In this document: positions 1-12,004 of the stretch, piece after piece
How positions within the stretch are numbered: the first letter of the stretch is position 1
How the letters are laid out: each line of letters opens with the position of its first letter
Source of the DNA: Halichoerus grypus
Taxonomy: Eukaryota > Chordata > Mammalia > Carnivora > Phocidae
Length of the DNA: 64,000 nucleotides
NCBI RefSeq assembly: GCF_964656455.1
Contig: NC_135719.1
Span: 128,259,444-128,323,443, forward strand
Reading direction: 5' to 3'
Translations under genes and position numbers: made by a program
Notes under the pieces: generated by a model
Told to the model about the DNA's origin: nothing
The model's database searches: none
Seen by the model: the letters and a program-made list of their open reading frames with translations, nothing else

Positions 1-1708
1 TTCATAGTAGAGATATGTATTCCTCTGAGGTCAGAGGGGATAGTGGTTGTCCACAGGATAGGAGCAGGAGGGCTGAGATGGGAAAGGTGCTGTTCTGAGT
101 GCAGCAACGTCAGACAGCTCACCAGGAAGCAGGTGCCACAGAGGAAACACATATGCCACAGCAGCAGCCTATGGTAACTGGCTTTTGCTGCTCTTTAATA
201 GCCTCTTTTTCAGCTGATGAACAGATATTCCACCTGTGTGGAGATAGCTTAATGCAAAAACAGCTGTGTCTTACATATAGAAACACTCATCAGAAATCTG
301 TAAACGAGCGACAAAGCCACGTGGTTGTGTATCCTCTCTGCGGTGCCTGTGAATTAAAGCTGTTCATGGAGACAACACGTGTATTGTGTGTATCTCCTGG
401 ATGGAACAGAGGTCAGAGTGCCCATTCTTCCTTCAGTGTGGTGATCCAACAGCAAAAGAAGGACTGCTGGTTGTGAGGATGTGGAAGTGGGAGGAAGAAT
501 CAGTGGTGTGATGGAAATGCAAGGCAAAAGAGATAGCTGGTGCCATCTGTAAATGAGATGGAGCCCTCCTGAATTCCTGGCAGAGCCATTGAAATGGACT
601 TGATAAGGAAGGTAGGAAAACTCATCACTCACTTTTTCTGTACTATCTCTGTGGGAGGAAAAAAGACCTGTGCGTTATAAGCTTTTTAGCTTGGATCTGA
701 AGGTTCTAACGAGCTGCCAGAATACTATTTGCAATATTCTTTTAAAAAATATTTTGGCTTTGAATGTGTGCTTTTTTTTAGTGTTAGGAAGGTAAATTGT
801 TGAGCTTCTATGGTTTGTTTGAATAATAGAAGATGGGCAGTTTGAGCATGAAACTCCATGTAAGCATGAAAATGGAGTGGTAAAAAAAATAGATCCCTTT
901 TGTGTTCTAGGCTGATTCATATTTAGTTATGGTGGACATTAGAATTATAAAATAATTCTGTAAATATTAGATAATGAGATCTTGCATTCTTTGATTATAT
1001 CTCAGGTCAGAGAAGCAACTTCTAAAGTGCTGTAGAGTGAGCCAGATGTGTTTATGTGCCTAAGGGGACTTTGACTCCAAAGAAATCTTTAGTATGAGTT
1101 TTATGCTTCTTTACTGCTTAAAATAAGAGAGCTTCACTAATCAATGGTTAAAAGTAAGGGTTAGTGAGAACATATCAAATTATACCTAGAAGTTTGTATT
1201 TTTAAAAATTTTGTCTCTATTGCTCTTTTAAATATGTCATGTTCATAAGTATTTTTTAATGCTTCAAAAATCCACTTTGACTAAAAAATATAATTTCCAT
1301 AAAAATTGCGCTACAACCCCAGTGTGATGTTATATTTATTTGAGATTTGTTCTATAATTGCAGTTACCATCAATTAGTAATTGCCTAAACTGAAGTCATA
1401 GTATTTGTGAGTAAATAGCTTTTATAACTCAAAGCCATATTGGGAAAATATCTGTATTAATTATAAAATGTTTCCCATCCTGGTTTCTAAAGAAATCTGT
1501 CATTGAATTGCAATTGTAACACTCTTATGTGAAAATAAATTATTTCATATTTCATACTAGTAGATACTTAAACTTTATAGATTTATGTTTCCTAAACTCC
1601 CTATAATTAACTCTCTGCAACTAAGCCCTTGCCTCAGTGATACTGTCTGGATTACCTCCTGGAATTGTAAAAAATGAAAGCCCAGTTCTCTCTCCCTTAA
1701 AATATGTT
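1..1708. other. Single-copy AT-rich DNA, no gene recognised
   Basis: I recognise no repeat family, exon or RNA gene here. The longest open frame (99-476, + strand, 125 codons) has no recognisable domain and no splice or promoter context, so it is treated as chance. From about 670 onward the sequence is strongly AT-rich. Confidence 0.5.
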
Positions 1709-2135
1709 AGAATTGTGGGGTTGGAAGGGACTTTGGAAGTTACCCAAAGTTCCCAAACAAAGTTGGGATTCCTTTCACAGCTGACCCTTAAGATGGTGAT
1801 TTAGTTCTGCTTAACCAGCTTCAGTGAGTGGGAACTGACTATATTTCACTGTTGAAGAATTTCTAGCTATTAGAAAATTCTTCTTTATAGTGGGGGCCAG
1901 TTTGTCTCTTTGCAAGTTGACTACAGAGGTACCATTTGGAACAACATGGAACATATTTATCTACTCCTTCTTCCAATAAACAAAACTTTAAATATCTGAT
2001 GAGAGTGATCATCCTACCTTTCAATATCTTCAATCTGAAATCCCTTAGTTGTTCAGCATTTTTATGGTTATAAATGTTTTACCATCCTATTTTGAACACT
2101 TTCTAATTTGTTAGTGTTCTTATTAAGATGTTTCA
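1709..2135 (-). repeat. CR1/L3-type LINE fragment, antisense
   Basis: The + strand opens with the reverse complement of the CR1/L3 3' terminus (a 'ggggttggaagggact' block). It continues with the expected order of CR1-like blocks: a 'gtgggaactgactatatt' stretch, a 'ttagaaaattcttctttata' stretch, and 'cctattttgaacactttcta'. Sequence is heavily diverged, as expected for a repeat that predates placental mammals. No reading frame survives. Family assignment is by remembered consensus. Confidence 0.7.
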
Positions 2136-2141
2136 GGACAT

Positions 2142-2376
2142 GATCCATCCATTCATTACATGCCTATTAAGCTACTATTATGTGCCAGGAACCAGGGATG
2201 CAATAGTAAATAAGGCAGACAAGGTCTCCATCCTCAAAGTATGGGCAATAAACAAATAAACAAAACATATACATATTGTGTTTTCAGGTACTATTAAGTG
2301 TTGTAAAGAAAAATCCTATAAAGGAGAGAAATTATTGGCAATAAAGAAGGGCTATTTTGGATACGTAGGTATTTTA
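2142..2376 (-). repeat. L2 LINE 3' end, antisense (part 1)
   Basis: This is the reverse complement of the L2 3' end, with 'ctattatgtgccaggaacc' followed by 'aaataaggcagacaaggtc' and the 'gggctattttggata' block. A Can-SINE interrupts it, and it resumes at about 2,604. Confidence 0.75.
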
Positions 2377-2585
2377 TTTTATTTTTATTTTTTTTAAAGA
2401 TTTTATTTATTTATTTGACAGTGAGAGACACAGCAAGAGAGGGAACACAAGCAGGGGGAGAGGGAGAGGGAGAAGCAGGCCTCCCACTGAGCAGAGAGCC
2501 CAATGCGGGGCTTGATCCCAGGACCCTGGGATCATGACCTGAGCTGAAGGCAGACGCTTAACGACTGAGCCACCCAGGCACCCCT
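2377..2585 (-). mobile_element. Can-SINE (tRNA-Lys-derived), subfamily A
   Basis: A complete carnivore SINE in antisense. It has a T-rich/ATTT tail on the left, a GA-rich middle with 'gggaacacaagcaggggg', and the tRNA-like head ending 'gccacccaggcacccc'. An 18-bp target-site duplication is visible at 2,359-2,376 and 2,586-2,603, with one mismatch. It sits inside an L2 fragment, so it is the younger element. Confidence 0.95.
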
Positions 2586-2603
2586 GGATAGGTAGGTATT
2601 TTA

Positions 2604-2775
2604 GATAGATAGGGTAGTCAGAAAAGATATCTCTGAGTAGGTGGCATTTAACCTAAGACCTAAGTGCAAATGCAATGTAAGTGCAGTAGTCTTGAGGAAG
2701 GATTTTCCAGGTGGGGAAACAGCAATTACAGAGGCTCTGAGGTAGGTATGATGTTGCAGAGGTTACTAACGGGAG
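2604..2775 (-). repeat. L2 LINE 3' end, antisense (part 2)
   Basis: Continuation of the same L2 copy beyond the SINE. The diagnostic order 'tagggtagtcagaaaagatatctctgagtaggtggcattta' (quoted here in pieces: tagggtagtcag, then ctctgagtaggtggcattt) and 'gaggctctgaggtagg' matches the antisense L2 consensus. Confidence 0.75.
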
Positions 2776-3309
2776 TGTTCATAGCTTTTCCCCCTTCCCA
2801 TTATTAACAAGGGACCCTTTAAAGTGAAGTCTCCATGCTTCAGTCTCAGTGCAAATTCTCCTTTCCACCTGTTCAACTTACCCCTCCTCTGTGACACACA
2901 TTTATGTGCATGTGTACACACATGCACACACATTCTCCTAAAGATAATATCATCTCTGCTATAAAGGTTCTTAGAAGTTTTGTGATACAGAATTGAAAGA
3001 CTGAAAAGGGAGAGAGAGCATTAGATTGGCAGGAAGAAAATGGGTATGCTTAGCCAAGGAGGCATCAGTGGAAGTTGCAAACTCAAATTCTTACAGATGC
3101 TAAGGGTAACATAAATGAGTGACATACATTGAGTGTAATGCAATGAAAAAACACAGCTCCAATTGTCACATATTCCATAAACAGGTCAGCTTCTATTCAG
3201 CTAAAGAATATTGTTGGAATGCATAATGCAAACCCAGTATTACCATATGTCCCAATTTTTCAAGAACAGTAACAGATCTGTTTTTATATGAGATTTTCCA
3301 ATTTTAAAA
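2776..3309. other. Unassigned AT-rich sequence
   Basis: No gene or named repeat recognised. A short degenerate CA/TG stretch lies at about 2,896-2,932. Confidence 0.4.
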
Positions 3310-4478
3310 ACACTGCTATAGGGACTTCTACTTCCAGGAAGATATGGTAGACATATTTCTCCCTATTCTATCCATTAAGTATAATTAAGAGCCCTGGACA
3401 TTATACTTAAAATACAAGGAGACTCTGAAAGGTGGAGAAAAAAGGGCAAATCAGCTAAGGACCTTGGGACCCTAGGAAATATACTATTGTGAGCTACCTG
3501 GGTTTTCTTTTTGCCTCTTATATTCCAGAGTTGGAGCTAAGGAATCTAAAAAGCTGGAAACATCAATGGGCATAGACCAAAAAAAAAAAAAAACAAAAAA
3601 AACCCCAAGAAAAGCCTACTCTACCTAGCCCCCAAAAAGGAAAGGGGAAGCCTAGAAAGACAAAAACTTAAGAAATAACTACTCTGTTCCAACCAAATAG
3701 CACCAAAATATTTAAAGAAATCATATAATAAACATGCGAGGAGGGTAAAGGAAGGTAAGGTTTCTATACTTCACTTGAACTGGTAAAATAATGACACTAG
3801 TAGATTGTGATAAGTAATGTATATGTAATATAATACCTAGAGCAACCACTTAAAAAAGCTACACAAAGAGATATACTCCAAAACACTATAGGTAAATCAA
3901 AATGTAATTCTAAAAAAAATTCAAGTAATCAGGAAGTCAGGAAAAAGAAAACAAAGAAATGAAAAACAGAATAAACAATAAAATATTTTATAACACAATT
4001 TTTAACATATCTATAATTATATTAAATGTAAATGAACATAAATAGTCTATGTATACTAATTACAAGACAGAGATTGGCAGGATAAAAACATGACCCAACC
4101 ATATACTATAAGAAACTCACTTCTAATATAATAATATAGACAGGATGAAAGCAAAATGATGGGAAAAGATACATCATGCCAACATTAATTGAAAGGAAGT
4201 AGGAGTAGCTATATTAACATCAGGTAAACTGGACTTCAAAGCAAAGACTATTACTATAGTTAAAGAGGGACATTTTTTTAATGATAAAAGAATCAATGCA
4301 CCAAGAAGCCATAGCAATCCTGGATGTTGTATATACCAAACAGCAAAGCTAAAAAATATGTGAAGCAAAAACTGATAAAACAGAAAGGAGACATAGACAA
4401 ATCCACAGTTATAATTGGAGACTTCACACTCCTCTCAACAACTGATAGAAAACTACACAGGAAATCAGCAAGGGTATA

Positions 4479-4858
4479 TGTATTAGTCTACGAGAACTTC
4501 TATAACAATACCACAGACTTAAACAACAGAAATTCATTTTCTCACAGTTCTGGAGTCTGGAAGTCCAAGATCAAGGTCTCAGCAGGTTTGATTTCTTCCA
4601 AGGCCTTTTTGGCTTGCAGATGGCCACCTTCTCATGTGTCCTCACATGGCCTTTCCTTTGTGGTACACATATCACTCGTGTCCCTTCTTATAAGGATTCC
4701 AGTCCTATTGGATTAGGGCCCACCTTTATGACCTCATTTAACCTTAATTATCTCTCTAAAGGCCTTATTTCCAAATTTAATCATACTAGGGGTAGGACTT
4801 CAATACATGATTTTTTGGGGGGTGGGCAAGGTGTGGGGACAAAATCCAGTCCATAACA
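4479..4858 (-). mobile_element. Solo LTR, MLT1-type (ERVL-MaLR), antisense
   Basis: It begins 'tgtattagtc' and ends 'ccataaca', the reverse complement of a MaLR LTR. Typical internal blocks are 'ttctcacagttctggag' and 'tcctcacatggcc'. The flanking 5-mers (gtata at 4,474-4,478; acata at 4,859-4,863) are an imperfect duplication. It is inserted within the L1 endonuclease region. There is no internal provirus. Confidence 0.8.
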
Positions 4859-5875
4859 ACATAGAAAAACTAAACCACACCATCAACTAACAGGATCTAA
4901 TTTGACATTTATAGAACATTCCATTCAACAGCAGCAGAAAGCACATTTCCCTCCTCACCTCCCCAATCATCCATAGAACACATACCAAGATAGATTACAC
5001 CCTGGGCCATAAAACAAACCTCAACAAATTTAAAAGAATTAATACAGAGTGTGTTCACTAACAAAAATTAACACTATACACTATCTTTCAGAATATAGAA
5101 AAGGAGAGATCACTTTCCAATTTACTTTATGAAGTTAGTATTACCTTGATACCCAAACCAAAGATAGCAACAAAAAAAGAGAAAACTACAGAACAGTATC
5201 TTTTATGGATGTAGTCATAAAAATCTTTAATACAATTTTAGCAAGTATAATTCAGCAATATATAAAAAGGAGTTTGCATCATAAACAAATGGGATGCAAG
5301 AGATGCAAAGCTGGTTCAATATTGGAAATTCAGTTGATGTAATCTATAATAATAGGCTGAAGAAGAAAAAAATCACATGAGCATATCAATTGATGCAGAG
5401 AGCATTTAACAAAATTCAACACCTATTCAGAAACTCTCAGAAAAATATGAATAGAGAGGAACTTCCTCAACCTGATAAAGAGCATCTACCAAACACCTAA
5501 AGCTAACATACTTAATGATGAATGACTAAATTCTTTCCCCCAGGACCGGGAATAAGTCAAGGATTTCTGCTGTCATTACTTTTATTCAACATAGTACTGC
5601 AGTTGTAGCAAATGCAATAAGGCAAGAAAAGGAAAAAAGGACATAGAAACTGAAAAGGAAGAAACAAAAAGCTTTCCCTGTTTGAAGGTGCCATGGTTGT
5701 TTACATAGAAAATACCAAGAAATCTACGTACACACACATAAAACCTCTTCTAGAGCTAGTAAGTTCATCAATGTCATAGGAAACAATAACCAGCAAACAT
5801 CAATTGTATTTCTATATATTAGCAATAAACACATGAACATCAAAATTAAAAATATAATATAAAAAATGAAATACT

Positions 5876-6041
5876 GGCCTCCTGGGTGGCTCAGATGGTT
5901 AAGCGTCTGCCTCGGCTCAGGTCATGATCCCAGGGTCCTGGGATCAAGTCCCGCATTGGGCTCCCTTCTCCTTGGGAGCCTGCTTCTCCCTCTGCCTCTC
6001 TCTCTCTCTGTCTCTCATGAATAAATAAATAAAATCTTAAA
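5876..6041 (+). mobile_element. Can-SINE, sense, shorter variant
   Basis: The head 'ggcctcctgggtggctcag' is followed by a pyrimidine-rich body, and the tail reads 'aataaataaataaaatctt'. A target-site duplication 'aaaaaatgaaatact' is exact at 5,861-5,875 and 6,042-6,056. The body lacks the longer 'cccctgcttgtgttc' segment of its neighbours, so it belongs to a different subfamily. Confidence 0.93.
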
Positions 6042-6114
6042 AAAAAATGAAATACTTAGGTGTAAATCTAACAAAGCATATGCATGATTTGTATGCTTAA
6101 AACTAGACAATGCT

Positions 6115-6317
6115 GGGGCACCTAGGTGGTTCAGTCTTTAAGCATCTGCCTTCAGCTCAGGTCATGATCTCAGGGTCCTGGGATTGAGCCCCACATTAGG
6201 CTCCCTGCTCAGTGGGAAGCCTGCTTCTCCCTCTCTCACTCCCCCTGCTTGTGTTCTCTCTCTCTCTTGCTGTCAAATAAATAAAATCTTAAGAAAAAGA
6301 AAACAAACCAAAAAAAA
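6115..6317 (+). mobile_element. Can-SINE, sense, subfamily A-like, diverged
   Basis: The head is 'ggggcacctaggtggttcag', with the longer body including 'cactccccctgcttgtgttc' and the tail 'caaataaataaaatctt'. A 16-bp target-site duplication 'aaaactagacaatgct' is exact at 6,099-6,114 and 6,318-6,333. It lies only 58 bp after the preceding SINE's duplication, in the same L1 body. Confidence 0.95.
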
Positions 6318-6438
6318 AAAACTAGACAATGCTGCTAAAAGAAATCAAAGAAGATCTAAATAAGTGGAGAGCCATAATGTGTCATGGATTGGAAGACTCA
6401 ATATATAGTTAAGATATCACTTCTTCCTAAATCCAGGT

Positions 6439-6865
6439 TGTAATGGGTTGAATTGTGGTCCTTCCAATGATATATCTACATCTTAATCTCTGAAACCTGT
6501 GAATGTTATCTTATTTGAAAAAAGTCTTTGCAAATGTTAAGTAAGGATCTTAACGTGAGAAGATCATTCTGGATTATCAAGGTGGGTATAAATCCAGTGA
6601 CAAGCATCTTATAAGATACAAGCAGAGGAGAACACAGGCACAGAGAAGGCAACGTGAAGATGGAGCAGAGAGAGATGCAGCCAAAAGCTAAGGAATGCCA
6701 CTAGTACCAGAGCTGGAAGAATCAAGGAAGCATTCTCCCCTAGAGCATCCAGGGGGAGTGCAACCCTGCTGACACCTTAATTTCAGACTTCTCATCTCCT
6801 GTTTCTGTTATTTTGTGCCACCATGGTTGTGGTAATTTGTTAGAGCAGCCACAGAAATGAATACG
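6439..6865 (+). mobile_element. Solo LTR, MLT1-type (ERVL-MaLR), sense
   Basis: The start 'tgtaatgggttgaattgtgg' and the block 'cttatttgaaaaaagtctttg' follow MaLR LTR order. The end 'ttgttagagcagccacagaa' does too. A perfect 5-bp target-site duplication 'caggt' lies at 6,434-6,438 and 6,866-6,870, as expected for ERVL-class insertion. It interrupts the ancient L1. Confidence 0.82.
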
Positions 6866-7330
6866 CAGGTTATTACAATTCCTATCAAAATCTCAGCAAG
6901 ATTTTTGTAGAGATGGACAGGATTATAGTAAAACTTACATGGAAAACAGAAACAACTAGAATGGCTAAGATGATCTTGAAAAGGAACAATAAAATGGAAG
7001 GAATCAGCCTACTCAATTTTAAGACTTACTGTATAGATATAATAATTAAGACAGTGTGGGGGGACAGATCAATGGGACAGAGTAGAGAACCCAGAAAAAG
7101 AGCCATACAAATATGCCCAACTGATTATTTTAAAAAGTGCAAAGGCAATTCAATGGAGGAAAGGTAGCTATTTCAACAAATGGTGCTGGTGCAATTCAGT
7201 ATCCATAGGGAGAAAAAAAATGAAACTGAAGTCTCTTAACTTATACAAAAAGTAGCTTAAAATGGATCATAGGCATCCTTGTAAAATGTAAAAGTATACA
7301 GCTTTTAGGAAAAAAAAGGAAATCTTTTCC

Positions 7331-8300
7331 TAGTAATGAGAAAGTTGGTTCTGAGGAAGCCCCTATTCCCCCTCCTTGTTTTCAATTTATATCTAGAATT
7401 CTAAGGTAATAGTGCTTAGGATACATAAGGAGACGTTGTCTACTGGGGCCCATGAGGCTAGATGGAGGGATTTAATGAAGTACTGCATGATCTGGATGAT
7501 CTCTCTGACCTAAGAGCACACTAAAGAAGGGGAGTGGGGGTCCGACCTTATCTCTATCTGCTTATCATGGTCAATCTGGGTGTTTATGTGTCATTTAAGC
7601 CACTGACTGCTGGTTCTGGGCAGAGGGTGAATGAGCTCAGGTGCATGGAATTGAAAGGTAATGAGAATGATTAATCAAATTCCTTCCAGTAAAGGGTGCC
7701 ATGTGCCAAACTCTGCCCTGGGTAACCCTCCTACATGTGAATTAGAGGCCATGCTCTGCCCTTAGGTGTCTGGTATCTGAGAGTAGACATCTGTGCTTGG
7801 AGTAAACTGTGAGTGACTGGAGGCTACTCTTGGCTCCATGTCTTAGCTTCATCAGGCTTCTCTGCCAAGGTTTGTTCACAGTCTCCTCTGGCCATGCTTA
7901 TTTAGTTATGGAAAACAGAATGAACATGAGTAATGGGATGTGCAGTTAGCTGTTGAGGAAAGATGGCCCTAGTGGTAAGCCTCCTGCACGGTGGAAAGCC
8001 CCATGTGATACTAAAAAACCTCCATGTGGTTTAAAACCAATGTAGAGAAATACCTGGAGAATAAATCTCTCTGTTGTTGGCATATTTTTTAAATCTAATT
8101 ATATCTATCTATCTTGTATCTAATCTAATTTTAGAGAAATGGGTAGGAATGAGTTGATCTGGAAAGACCTGGCTATTGAGCTTTTAGGATTTCTTGATAG
8201 GCTTTCTATAATAGGTGCAGTAATCTGTTTTAGGGGACAAATATTAATGTATAATATAAAGAAAAGTCCAGTAAAACATATAAATTTAAATCTCTTCACT
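7331..8300. other. Single-copy DNA, no gene recognised
   Basis: No repeat family recognised. A stretch at about 7,650-7,690 ('gaatgattaatcaaattcc') has homeodomain-like TAAT content but nothing diagnostic. Confidence 0.4.
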
Positions 8301-8309
8301 TTGAGGCCA

Positions 8310-8478
8310 GTAGTCTTTGAGTTCTATTCCTGACTTGACTTTACAACTAATGAATTTGTCATTCTTGGGGGTTAATTTTCCTCATCAGTAAAGTAGGGAT
8401 CATAGTGTCTACCTGCCAGAGGCAGATAGGGTAGAAAATGATGCCTGGCACATAGTAGGTGCTTAGCAAATGTTAATT
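8310..8478 (+). repeat. MIR SINE, sense
   Basis: Diverged MIR. The core 'ttttcctcatcagtaaagt' leads into the tail 'gcctggcacatagtaggtgc'. Confidence 0.7.
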
Positions 8479-8639
8479 CTCATCTTTACTTAACTTCTCA
8501 CCTAGAAAGATTGTATATCTTGACCTTATAAAACACCATGATAAGGAATCTTTCCTAGTGGGGGTACATTTTTCTTAACCTAAGGTAATGCTTCATTCTA
8601 CATGGCATCTACATGGCAAAAAGCCAACTGACTTAATAG

Positions 8640-8706
8640 GGAGGCACTGTGGTACAGAGGAAAGAGAAGTGGATTAGCAGTAAGGATCACTGCGTTCTAG
8701 CACACA
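8640..8706 (+). repeat. MIR 5' head fragment, sense
   Basis: 'ggcactgtggtacagaggaa' through 'ggatcactgcgttctag' resembles the tRNA-like head of MIR-family SINEs, truncated at its 3' side. Confidence 0.5.
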
Positions 8707-9039
8707 TGCTGTCTGTCTCAAACCAAACATTCATTTATTGGGAGAAGACAATCACTGGGATCACTGGGAGCCTAGTGGAGCAGGTATTTAAAAACAGGTA
8801 GGAATCAAGGGGGCTTGGGGGACTACACAGCAGGAACAATCTGGCCAGGCCTCTGCTATGCTGGATATAGCTGAGAATCATTTGCTCTAGATTTAGAATT
8901 GGGTGAAGAACATCCAATTTGTTGAGCCTATGTCATGCATCCATGCCTTGGCTGCTTGAGCATTGGAAAAGGGATACTATCCTCAGGTCTGCTTTCATAG
9001 CATACTATACACTATAAGGATTTCCTCCAACATGGGAAA

Positions 9040-9188
9040 GATACGGGGTTTTGGAGAGCTGTATCTGCCAAATGACAAATATCCACTGTGCTCTGATATT
9101 AATTGGCTGTGTGACTCTGGAAGTAATTTCATATTTGTGATCCTCAGTTTATTAATCTGTAACACGAGAAATCTGGACCATACCAGCA
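9040..9188 (+). repeat. MIR SINE fragment, sense
   Basis: 'ggctgtgtgactctggaag' followed by 'atcctcagtttattaatctg' is the MIR core order. Confidence 0.6.
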
Positions 9189-9394
9189 ATTTTCAACTTT
9201 TATTTTTTAAAGAGTTAATCAGTTTTATTCAATGAAATCTTATTTTGATATCCAAGATGTAAAGGATGCAAAAGCAGACCTAGCCTGGTTGGGGGAGGAG
9301 GCGAGAGTGGAAGAAGAAAACTTTGCTCAACCTCCCATTCCCCATCCTCCATCCTCTTGCCCTGCCACTGCCCTCCCAAGCCTTGAAAACTCCT

Positions 9395-9460
9395 TGGCTA
9401 CTTTAAGGATCCTCCAGGGTTCCATGAAGCACAGTTTGAAAACTGCTGGATTCTGCAGTT
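9395..9460. repeat. Possible hAT-Charlie (MER5-like) end
   Basis: 'cctccagggttccatgaagc' followed by 'cagtttgaaaactgctgg' resembles the terminal part of MER5-like non-autonomous hAT elements. Short and diverged. Confidence 0.35.
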
Positions 9461-10499
9461 GCTCAGATCTCTTTCAAATGTAACATTTGGTGATTCAATA
9501 GCTCCAGGATTTAGGATGCTGCTAATTGTAAAAATATTTGTCAGCACCCACTCTTGGAGAGGCAGGTTAAGACTGGTTATCCTGGTTCAGCATTTAGCAA
9601 ATTAGGCAATTTGATTAAAATTGATTTTCTATCATTTTCAAAAAATTTAAACCAGGAAAATAAAACATTGTAGAAGCCCCAACGTTTTCTGTTTACTTGT
9701 CATTCTTTATTGGTTAATGGTTATTTCATATGCAAACTGACTAGAGGACTCTGCTGAAGAACTGGGGAGAAATTGGTTCAAGTCAAACTAGGACTTCCCT
9801 CCTAAAAAACACCATACTTTACATATACCATATAGTTTCATCCACACATAGGAAAAAAAAAACAACAGAAGGAAAGGAAAGAAAGCAAAATGCTAATAGG
9901 GGATGCTTTAGGACAATAGAGTTAAGGGAAATTTTGAATTTTTTTTTTTACTTCTCCCTATTTTCTGAACTTTGAGCAACACTCATGTATATAACCTTAC
10001 TAATCATAAAAAAGTTATTAAAACTGAAAACATTTCATTCAAAAGTAATTAAGTTAGTTAAAAAGATTATTAAGTCAGCACAAAAATTGAAATTAATATT
10101 GTTAAAAAATAGCATTTTATTGACTTTAAACTCAATGAGCCAGCACAGTTATAAATTTAAGAACCCACATTTCCTGCACTTACAAAGGAGGCCCTCTTAC
10201 CCCTTCATATGGTAAATGTGCCTTATTCCTCCAGGCACCAAAGACCAATGATTGGAAAATATTCTGTGTATGAGGCAGCTGGTGGCCATTCTTCATGTCA
10301 ACCACATGGGAAGGGATTCATTCTTTGGATACTAATATCTGGTTCAGTGCGAATATGTAGATTGGTGGCAGATTCAACTTTAGATATCTAAGAATTAATC
10401 TCCTTATTTCTTGGAACCACATCCTAGCTGTACTGTCTTGTCAGGCCTAGAAGGTAGGACATTCTTTGTCCCTTTCATTTACTATAGTTTTGTCTTAAT
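9461..10499. other. Single-copy, AT-rich DNA
   Basis: No gene or named repeat recognised. It contains an A-run with purine-rich sequence near 9,850-9,890. A block at about 10,090-10,390 of mixed composition looks unique. Confidence 0.4.
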
Positions 10500-10745
10500 T
10501 ATACCCACAAGGAGCACTTGACAAATGCTATGAGATCCCAAGGTCAAGGCTAAGCCTCCGGGATGATCCGTGGCAATTATTATTAAAGCACATTTTGACC
10601 TTTAGCTCCCTCGAAAATGAAGGAGGAGAAGAACAACTAAAGAAAACTCCTCTGTATTTTATTCCTTTTTCTCCCCGGTGAGGAACTCTAAGGTAATTAA
10701 GTTTAACTTCACCAGCAAAATAAAAAGAAAAAAGCCTCATTTTCA
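10500..10745. promoter_or_regulatory. Candidate conserved non-coding block
   Basis: Single-copy sequence with retained CpGs ('cctccgggatgatccgtggc'), a nuclear-receptor-like 'ttgacctttagctc' stretch and a TAATTAA core in 'aggtaattaagtttaac'. Retained CpG and dense homeodomain-like sites suggest constraint. No alignment was available, so this is inference only. The 70-codon antisense frame across it shows no domain. Confidence 0.3.
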
Positions 10746-10926
10746 GTATCTGACTGTCTCCTTAAGGGAGATGGGAGGATAATAGATGGACAGATAGATG
10801 GAGGCAGACGGGAATGGTTACAGTAGTCAGACAGATCTATATTCAGTTTATGATGTTTGATTTTCAAAGTTAATTGAGTGTTTTGCCTTAAAATTGTTTT
10901 TTTCTTCCTCTCTTTGCTGTAATTTA

Positions 10927-11145
10927 TTTATTTATTTATTTATTAAAGATTATTTATTTATTTAAGATTATTTATTTATTTATTTGAGAGAGAATGAGAT
11001 AGAGAGCATGAGAGGGGGGAGGGTCAGAGGGAGAAGCAGACTCCCTGCTGATCAGGGAGCCCAATGCGGGACCCGATCCCGGGACTCCAGGATCATGACC
11101 TGAGCCGAAGGCAGTCACTTAACCAACTGAGCCACCCAGGTGCCC
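10927..11145 (-). mobile_element. Can-SINE, antisense, subfamily B
   Basis: An expanded ATTT-rich tail on the left precedes the body ('gggtcagagggagaagcaga') and the head RC 'cttaaccaactgagccaccc'. The exact 17-bp target-site duplication 'ctctttgctgtaattta' lies at 10,910-10,926 and 11,146-11,162. The tail carries a partial internal duplication ('aaagattatttatttattta' followed by another 'aagattatttatttattt'). Confidence 0.95.
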
Positions 11146-11162
11146 CTCTTTGCTGTAATTTA

Positions 11163-11650
11163 AAGGAGATAGATAAAGGCAAAGAAAAATCAGTTTTAAA
11201 GCGTGCTTTCCAAAGTTGTTACATGGTCTCCGTGGTCATTGCTTTAAACCCAGCACCACGCAATCACATGTAGCTGGTTTCATGGTGGCCCCTGTGATGA
11301 ACGTTCGTTTGTGGCTGTGGTGGAGGGAAGCATGGGAAAGTGGGAGAATATAGCCAATAGCATCTCATCCAGAGAACTAGAAGTCACATTATGGTTTTCC
11401 ATGGCCTTTAGTTTAATATCAGATCTCATGTTTCTGCCTAGGATGACAATGCCTTACCTTTGTTTACAGAACACATTTGTGCTTATCTTTTGTGATCCTT
11501 ACTTACCTGCAACGTAGACATGGTTATTCTCACTTTATGGATGAACACACTACAGGTTAGAATATATAAGTGACCAACAACAGAAAGCTAGTAAATGGAG
11601 GCACCGGATCTTGAATCCTGAACTTTGGATTCTAAAGATAGTACTAAATA
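11163..11650. other. Single-copy DNA
   Basis: No gene or repeat recognised. Confidence 0.4.
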
Positions 11651-11690
11651 CAGTACAATACAATACAGTACAATACAATACAATACAATA
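11651..11690. repeat. Pentanucleotide microsatellite (CAATA)n
   Basis: Eight consecutive 5-bp units, six CAATA and two CAGTA. The order is cagta, caata, caata, cagta, then four caata. It is followed by an A-run. Confidence 0.95.
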
Positions 11691-12004
11691 AAAAATAAGG
11701 ACAGTACTATGCTTGCTATACCCCTTAGCCATGATGACTAGATTATACTGTATCTTATTTTTGAGGTTCTCTGTTATGCTCACCCCCAGTTGCCAGTACC
11801 AATGCAGTGTTTTAGGTATAATAAATGTCAATAAAATGGCATTTTCTTCTTTAAGTCCTTTCTAACTTAATACTGAAGGAGATTTCCATTGGGGTTAGCT
11901 TCATGAACTCCTTTTAAAATTATGCTAGGAGTGAGGTCATGGGGCAGACGATTATCTTGATTAACTAATAGGGAAAACATTCAACTAGAAGTTCTCATAT
12001 GACC

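Larger units (their letters stand above)
3310..7330 (+). mobile_element. Ancient L1 (L1M-type), sense, multiply interrupted
   Basis: Decayed L1 read left to right. About 4,005-4,470 matches the ORF2 endonuclease region (the 'attacaagacagagattggca' neighbourhood through the 'ggagacttcacactcctctc' block). About 5,130-5,830 matches the reverse-transcriptase region. From 6,866 to 7,330 it matches the ORF2 C-terminal part. I cannot recognise an ORF1, and only about 700 bp precedes the endonuclease region. All frames are broken by stops and indels, so it is not functional. Two MLT1-type LTRs (4,479-4,858; 6,439-6,865) and two SINEs (5,876-6,041; 6,115-6,317) are inserted in it. The exact outer ends are uncertain. 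Confidence 0.8.

Noticed and set aside
99..476. 125-codon + strand frame near the window start
   Set aside because: No domain, no splice signals tied to it, and no supporting promoter.
10927..11145. CRISPR-like or tandem array because of repeated ATTT blocks
   Set aside because: The ATTT repeats are the tail of a Can-SINE. There is no spacer/repeat periodicity, and the genome is mammalian.
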